This document shows, piece after piece, positions 63,602 through 64,000 of a stretch of 64,000 nt of DNA. This DNA is from Pseudomonas sp. PDM05 (GTDB lineage: Bacteria > Pseudomonadota > Gammaproteobacteria > Pseudomonadales > Pseudomonadaceae): assembly GCF_014851685.1 (NCBI RefSeq), contig NZ_JACVAC010000001.1, positions 1 to 64,000 on the forward strand, written 5' to 3'. Every line of letters begins with the position of its first letter. Position 1 is the first letter of the stretch. The notes beneath the pieces were generated by a model. The model was not told the DNA's origin and searched no databases. It worked only from the letters and a program-made list of their open reading frames with translations. The position numbers and the translations under genes are program-made.

Positions 63602-64000
63602 TCAGACCCGGCCCAGGGCAAAGCCCTTGGCCACGTGGTTGCGAACAAACCAGATCACCAGCATGCCGGGCAGGATGGTCAACACCCCCGCCGCTGCCAG
63701 TACGCCCCAATCGATGCCCGATGCCGAGACCGTACGGGTCATCACTGCCGCAATCGGCTTGGCGTTGACCGAGGTCAGAGTGCGCGCCAGCAGTAGCTCG
63801 ACCCAGGAAAACATAAAGCAGAAAAATGCCGTCACGCCGATGCCCGAGCCGATCAGCGGGATAAAGATCTTCACGAAAAACTTGGGAAACGAGTAGCCGT
63901 CGATGTAGGCGGTTTCGTCGATCTCCTTGGGAACGCCGGACATAAACCCCTCAAGAATCCACACCGCCAGCGGCACGTTGAACAAACAGTGAGCCAGTGC
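63602..64000 (-). CDS. Carbohydrate-type ABC permease, 5' part outside the window
   Basis: C-terminal 133 residues of a MalG/GlpQ-type permease. The EAA loop EIDETAYIDGYSFPKFFVKI and the ending WFVRNHVAKGFALGRV are seen. The frame is open to the window edge, so the start lies beyond 64000. Same operon as the two genes that follow it. Confidence 0.87.
   Translation of the reverse strand, partial: ALAHCLFNVPLAVWILEGFMSGVPKEIDETAYIDGYSFPKFFVKIFIPLIGSGIGVTAFFCFMFSWVELLLARTLTSVNAKPIAAVMTRTVSASGIDWGVLAAAGVLTILPGMLVIWFVRNHVAKGFALGRV

Overview
The window looks like the chromosome of a fluorescent pseudomonad (Pseudomonas fluorescens group). The evidence is high-GC coding DNA, short Pseudomonas-style REP palindromes in many gene gaps, a carboxynorspermidine-type spermidine operon, and a dense mix of LysR/AraC regulators, ABC importers and TonB receptors. 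I saw no rRNA, tRNA, CRISPR array, prophage or intact IS element.

Layout. 1-1018: five tandem copies of a 145-bp REP-containing unit. 1019-5279: nspC and carboxynorspermidine synthase, a stand-alone signal peptidase II, and glutaminase. 5464-21191: a sulfur-scavenging island holding two flavin monooxygenases, a class II aldolase, a LysR regulator, an Arg-type thiol dioxygenase, a four-domain rhodanese, a flavoprotein/ferredoxin pair, a sulfonate-type binding protein, a peroxiredoxin, an acyl-CoA-dehydrogenase-like protein, a 2-hydroxyacid dehydrogenase and a TonB receptor. 21197-27677: a phytate operon (TonB receptor, beta-propeller phytase, ExbB, ExbD, TonB) behind a Pho box. 28023-30914: a second Pho box, a degenerate GGDEF protein, AraC and LysR. 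31128-34199: amidohydrolase operon. 34430-35391: AT-richer frameshifted gene. 35515-42350: regulators, including a convergent pair of winged-helix/ATPase proteins. 42533-43788: pirin and a secreted 13-residue-repeat protein. 44044-48044: a sulfonate/nitrate/taurine-type ABC importer and a second sulfonate-binding protein. 48560-52969: aquaporin, MFS exporter, small fimbrial-like protein, SBF-family transporter, AraC. 53127-60804: a cluster for 2-aminothiazoline-4-carboxylate to L-cysteine (atcB, atcC) with a five-gene Liv-type importer and LysR. 61544-64000: start of a Glp-type ABC importer, cut by the window edge.

Most notable signal: three loci of the sulfur island (5574, 13493 and 19071) share a promoter-leader module. 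It has a 24-bp block ending in a weak -35, a TAnnnT -10 exactly 16 bp further on, and, 11-12 nt after the -10, a 5'-UTR element ACCGACCCC-N6/7-GGYGGAGG followed by GCC and a C run. Two other genes of the island (7584 and 8887) carry partial versions. I do not recognise this element. It marks a putative sulfur-starvation regulon and links an otherwise unassigned TonB receptor and binding protein to sulfur supply.

A second regulatory link is the pair of Pho boxes in one intergenic region, firing the phytate operon one way and a GGDEF-AraC pair the other.
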